Assembly (NCBI GenBank): GCA_017889625.1 | Contig: JAGGAD010000041.1 | Location: 1-35,868, forward strand | Direction: 5' to 3' | Length of the DNA: 35,868 nt | Source of the DNA: Bacillota bacterium | Lineage (GTDB): Bacteria > Bacillota > Negativicutes > Sporomusales > CTSoil-080 | In this document: positions 33,347 through 35,868 of the stretch, piece by piece | How the letters are laid out: each line of letters starts with the position of its first letter | How positions within the stretch are numbered: position 1 is the stretch's first letter | Program-made: the position numbers and the translations under genes | Notes under the pieces: generated by a model | What the model was told of the DNA's origin: nothing | The model's database searches: none | What the model saw: only the letters and a program-made list of their open reading frames with translations

Positions 33347-33985
33347 ATGAACCTGATTTATAACGATTTGTACCAGTTTTCTATTCATATACCGCCTATG
33401 CAGTTTACCATTCATCAGTATCTACTCATGTGTGCTGACCCAATCCTTGTTTCAACAGGTACTATGCAGCAAGCAGAGCATATTTTGCCAGAGATAAAAA
33501 AATTGTTAAAAGGACAGACATTGAAATATATTCTTGTTTCACATATGGAATCGGATGAATGCGGCGGTCTCATCGCTTTTCAGAAAGAGTATCCTGACGT
33601 TATTACTGTTTGTTCTCAGCTTTGTGCAAGAGAATTGCCTGGCTTTGGCTATAATGGGAAAATACTCGCTAAAAAACAGGACGATTTGCTTGACGGAAAC
33701 GGATTTTCTTTAAAATTCATTGATTATCCTTCTGAAGTTCATCTACAGAATGGCCTTGCCTTTTATGAAGAAAACAGCAAAATTTTCTTTAGTGGAGATT
33801 TGATGCTGCGTTTTGGTGATGCGGTCGGAAAAACCATGGATAGTTTCTGGAAGGAGGAAATTGCCGCCATTGACTTGGAACGCATTCCAAATGCTGAAAA
33901 GCTTGAAGTTTTGCAGAAAAGTTTGTTGCAACTTAATCCGGATTTAATCGCAGTAGGACATGGCTTTTGCATTAAGTGCAAATAA
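33347..33985 (+). CDS. Metallo-beta-lactamase-fold protein (ODP di-iron type)
   Basis: The 212-residue product has the MBL fold with motifs SHMESDECGG (residues 65-74), FFSGDLM and VGHGFC. HxExD rather than HxHxDH places it near the oxygen-binding di-iron (ODP/flavodiiron) branch, but the usual next His is Glu and there is no flavodoxin domain. It may bind iron and sense or reduce oxygen or NO; this is inference. The ATG follows AAAGGAG, and the gene leads an operon with sfsA under the TetR-type promoter. Confidence 0.82.
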   Translation: MNLIYNDLYQFSIHIPPMQFTIHQYLLMCADPILVSTGTMQQAEHILPEIKKLLKGQTLKYILVSHMESDECGGLIAFQKEYPDVITVCSQLCARELPGFGYNGKILAKKQDDLLDGNGFSLKFIDYPSEVHLQNGLAFYEENSKIFFSGDLMLRFGDAVGKTMDSFWKEEIAAIDLERIPNAEKLEVLQKSLLQLNPDLIAVGHGFCIKCK

Positions 33986-33987
33986 TC

Positions 33988-34737
33988 ATGATGAACATGA
34001 AAAAGGATGCACTTATATTTGAATCACCTTTGACAGAAGGTGTTATTCAGAAAAGAAAAAGCCAGTTTACAATGATTGTTGAAGTATGTGGGAAAATCCT
34101 CAGTTGCCATTGCCCGACCACGGGAAGAATCGGTAATCTTGATATAAGTGGCAGACCGTGCCTTTTATCCAAAAGCAGTGATCCTAATCGGAAAACACTG
34201 TATACGGTAGAGGCGATCTCCTTAAATCGGCCAGAAGATAAAAATAAATCTTGGATCGGTATTAATCAAAATGCCGCAAATCGTTATGTGGAACATTATC
34301 TTGTAAATGGTGGTTTTGAAGATATGGTCGGACAGGGTAATATAGTCCTTAGAGAACAATTTATCGGCATTTCAAAATTGGATTTTCTTGTTGGAAATAC
34401 ATATATTGAAGTGAAGACGCCGCTTCAGCATTTACAAATTGAGTATCCAGATTATATAAGAACAAAAAAGAACATGCCGTTTTCTTCAACAGCGCGTTTT
34501 GTAAAGCACATTACAGAGTTGACTAATAGCTTGCAGAACCATCAAAGAGCAATTCTATTAATTTGCTTTATTTACGACAACCCCGGTTTTCGAATAATTG
34601 AGAGAAGCATTAATTACGAACAGGTAAAAGAGGCGGTAAACAGAAGTACGAAAAAGGGAGTTGAATCGTGGCAGGCAAACTTCAAGATTAATCAGTCGGG
34701 TATAACTCTTGAGAAATATTTCAGATTAGATATTTAA
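33988..34737 (+). CDS. sfsA: SfsA family protein (DNA/RNA nuclease fold)
   Basis: The 249-residue product has the SfsA N-terminal OB-like part (CHCPTTGRIGNL) and a PD-(D/E)xK core, GISKLDFLVG followed by TYIEVKTPL, with the Asp and EVK expected for a nuclease active site. SfsA was named for sugar fermentation in E. coli; its true role is not settled. The start is uncertain: GTG 33976 overlaps the upstream gene, ATG 33988, 33991 and 33997 are in frame, and no ribosome site is strong. Tight spacing implies co-transcription with the MBL-fold gene. Confidence 0.82.
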   Translation: MMNMKKDALIFESPLTEGVIQKRKSQFTMIVEVCGKILSCHCPTTGRIGNLDISGRPCLLSKSSDPNRKTLYTVEAISLNRPEDKNKSWIGINQNAANRYVEHYLVNGGFEDMVGQGNIVLREQFIGISKLDFLVGNTYIEVKTPLQHLQIEYPDYIRTKKNMPFSSTARFVKHITELTNSLQNHQRAILLICFIYDNPGFRIIERSINYEQVKEAVNRSTKKGVESWQANFKINQSGITLEKYFRLDI

Positions 34738-34801
34738 AAATCTGTTAGCGGGAATGAGTCGGCATACACGGTTAGCGTTTTTTATTTGAAATAGCGTTAA
34801 G

Positions 34802-34894
34802 CTGCATACAGATGATCGTGAAAATGCGTATGAGCGTGGATATAGTAGTCAGTGGCAAACAGCGCGTAAGCAGTATCAGGAGTATTGCTTCTAG
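34802..34894 (+). pseudogene. HNH-endonuclease-like gene fragment
   Basis: A 30-codon open stretch reads DDRENAYERGYSSQWQTARK and then QYQEYCF before TAG. RGYxSxWQxARKxY is the segment that normally precedes the zinc-binding HNH core in phage-type HNH endonucleases. No start codon region or HNH core is present. It looks like an excision scar of a larger gene or prophage. Confidence 0.4.
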
Positions 34895-34921
34895 AAAGAT
34901 TAAATTATGATGGTGTCACTC

Positions 34922-34978
34922 TCGACAATTGCCGTACGTCATATTATAATACATGTAAGATTTCTTACTTCTTACATG
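34922..34978 (+). promoter_or_regulatory. Promoter and palindromic operator of the AbrB-RelE module
   Basis: TCGACA (34922-34927) and TATAAT (34945-34950) are 17 bases apart. Directly after lies CATGTAAGA-N9-TCTTACATG (34952-34978), a perfect 9-bp inverted repeat just before the antitoxin ribosome site, the usual place for antitoxin autorepression. Confidence 0.7.
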
Positions 34979-34989
34979 GAGACGATATT

Positions 34990-35328
34990 ATGACCGAATA
35001 TGATATGACGGTTAGCAGTAAAGGGCAATTCGTTTTGCCGAAGGAAGTTCGTGAAAAATTTAAGCTGTCGGCAGGCAGCAAGGTTAAACTTATAGTCGAT
35101 GGAGAACAGATCATTATAAAGCCGCATACCGTAGCAGACCAACTACAAGACATTATTCGTGCTGATCTTGCTAAAGAAGGTAAGACTGTAAATGAAGATA
35201 CTGTAAAAGAATATCAGGCAAAAATAGCACAAGCCGTAGACGCTCTTGTTGTTGAAGCTGATAGAGAATATAATGCTAAACAGTATATTACGTTAGCTCA
35301 GCTAAAAAAGGAAAACGCCGATGTATGA
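34990..35328 (+). CDS. AbrB/MazE-type antitoxin
   Basis: The 112-residue product starts with a SpoVT/AbrB swapped-hairpin DNA-binding domain (VSSKGQFVLPKEVREKFKL, then GSKVKLIVDGEQIIIKP) and continues in a charged helical tail that would wrap the toxin. ATG 34990 is chosen because the domain begins there and GGAG precedes it; a longer in-frame start has no ribosome site. It overlaps the toxin start by eight bases. It should bind the palindrome upstream and the toxin, but the toxin gene is broken. Confidence 0.85.
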   Translation: MTEYDMTVSSKGQFVLPKEVREKFKLSAGSKVKLIVDGEQIIIKPHTVADQLQDIIRADLAKEGKTVNEDTVKEYQAKIAQAVDALVVEADREYNAKQYITLAQLKKENADV

Positions 35329-35605
35329 ACTTATCATTCTTAATTCAGCGGCAAAAGAACTGCGAAAATTGGATAAACCCGTTCGGGAGAAGCTCATAAG
35401 AACCTTTGATAAATTAGCAGAAAATCCTTATATTGGTGAAATACTAAAAGGTGATTTGACAACAATCTATTCGTATCATTTGAAGGTATCAAAAGTTGAA
35501 TATCGTATTGCTTACCAGATTAAATAGCAAGAAGTTGTTGTTATTGTAATGCAGATTGGAAGAAGAAAGAATTTCTATTCTGAACTAAAAAAACGGCTAA
35601 AATGA
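35321..35605 (+). pseudogene. RelE/ParE-type toxin interrupted by an in-frame amber codon
   Basis: The frame MYELIILNSAAKELRKLDKP, then FDKLAENPYIGEILKGDL and YRIAYQIK is a RelE-family toxin. It meets TAG at codon 69 (35525-35527). Reading on in the same frame gives QEVVVIVMQIGRRKNFY and SELKKRLK before TGA at 35603, exactly the expected C-terminal strand and helix. The full length would be 94 residues; the truncated 68-residue product lacks the C-terminal Arg/Tyr positions that RelE toxins use on ribosome-bound mRNA, so it is probably inactive. Confidence 0.8.
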
Positions 35606-35640
35606 AAAACAGGCTAGTGTAATTCAGCCTGTTTTTGTTT
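35605..35640 (+). terminator. Rho-independent terminator after the toxin-antitoxin module
   Basis: AAAACAGGCT (35606-35615) pairs with AGCCTGTTTT (35626-35635) over a 10-base loop, followed by TGTTTT. It begins at the end of the full-length toxin frame, which supports that frame as the ancestral gene. Confidence 0.75.
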
Positions 35641-35642
35641 TG

Positions 35643-35682
35643 TGATGACATGGGGGTACGGTTCTGATTTGTCACAAAAGTG
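35643..35682. repeat. REP-like palindrome
   Basis: TGACA (35646-35650) and TGTCA (35670-35674) flank GGGGGTACGGTTCT. Palindromes with a GGTACGGTTCT-like core often accompany Y1 (REP-associated) transposase genes in Firmicutes, and a transposase tail follows here. Recognised by pattern only. Confidence 0.35.
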
Positions 35683-35760
35683 ATAGATGGATTATTGATT
35701 CGGCAAATCCAACGAGCAACCGGAGTAGCAAGGGGACGTGGCAAAAAGCTGATAAAGTAG
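35680..35760 (+). pseudogene. C-terminal tail of a REP-associated (Y1) transposase
   Basis: The frame GLLIRQIQRATGVARGRG before TAG at 35758 matches the helix-turn-helix tail (SIRQIxRxTGxSRG) that ends many REP-associated tyrosine transposases. The catalytic part is absent, so this is a relic. Confidence 0.4.
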
Positions 35761-35815
35761 GATCGACACTTTCGCAGTAAAATTCATAGAAGCAAGACGG
35801 TTGCGTCTTGTCTTA

Positions 35816-35848
35816 CAAAAGATTGGCGATAAGCCAGTCTTTTTTGTT
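35816..35848 (+). terminator. Terminator hairpin near the right edge
   Basis: AAAAGATTGGC (35817-35827) pairs with GCCAGTCTTTT (35833-35843, one G-T pair), followed by TTTG. A second hairpin, CAAGACG-GTTG-CGTCTTG (35793-35810), sits just before it. No gene ends here, so it may terminate a leader or small RNA. Confidence 0.55.
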
Positions 35849-35868
35849 TGCAAGCCATTTCATCGCCA

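Noticed and set aside
35685-35850. Cyclic-di-GMP or other riboswitch at the right edge
   Set aside because: GAGCAA and GCAAAAAGC are superficially similar to parts of GEMM riboswitches, but the conserved core and stems are not there; the first part reads as a transposase tail.

Overview
The window looks like chromosomal DNA of an endospore-forming, diderm Firmicute (class Negativicutes, Sporomusaceae-like: Sporomusa/Pelosinus relatives). This is an inference. The evidence is a clostridial-type division and cell wall (dcw) cluster with Firmicute Shine-Dalgarno and sigma-A signals, a meso-diaminopimelate-type MurE, a SpoVD/FtsI-like PBP with PASTA domains, a YjcZ-like micro-protein, and an outer-membrane autotransporter that only a diderm could use.

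Layout. 1-1320: the 3' end of feoB plus a feoA-like gene (ferrous iron uptake). 1525-3007: a YjcZ-like 38-residue protein (minus), a YitT-family membrane protein, and a DUF1858 redox-disulfide protein with a Cys-Gly tail (minus). 3090-3500: a non-coding stretch with a CGAC motif phased at about 21-nt steps. 3612-5237: a divergent lgt and an exported polysaccharide deacetylase. 5304-22440: the dcw cluster, all on the plus strand: three MraZ boxes, mraZ, rsmH, ftsL, PBP (spoVD/ftsI), murE, murF, mraY, murD, ftsW, murG, murC, murA, ddl, ftsQ, DUF881 and sbp (DUF1290). It has no murB and stops before any ftsA/ftsZ. 22755-27002: a chagasin-like (I42) protease inhibitor, an exported amidase (minus) and an autotransporter broken by a frameshift. 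27396-32006: a zinc-ribbon protein, recA behind a promoter with two mirror-image LexA-like boxes, an exported SMP-30-like beta-propeller, and an AarF/UbiB kinase-like protein (minus).

32180-35868 is accessory DNA, AT-richer by eye and littered with gene remains: an IS1182-type fragment; a TetR / metallo-beta-lactamase-fold / SfsA module with repeated operator-like sites; the tail of an HNH-endonuclease-like gene; an AbrB-type antitoxin whose RelE-like toxin partner carries an in-frame amber codon; and what looks like the C-terminal tail of a REP-associated (Y1) transposase at the edge.

How the genes work together: rsmH to ddl supply lipid II precursors and septal peptidoglycan synthesis, with ftsL/ftsW/PBP/ftsQ as divisome parts. 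lgt, the deacetylase, the amidase and the autotransporter serve the envelope. recA is under apparent SOS control. The points most worth a second look are the 21-nt phased array, the ftsQ that seems to lack an internal segment, the Lgt signature Arg-to-Gln change, the nonsense-interrupted toxin, the frameshifted autotransporter, the mirrored recA operators and the TetR/MBL/SfsA module.
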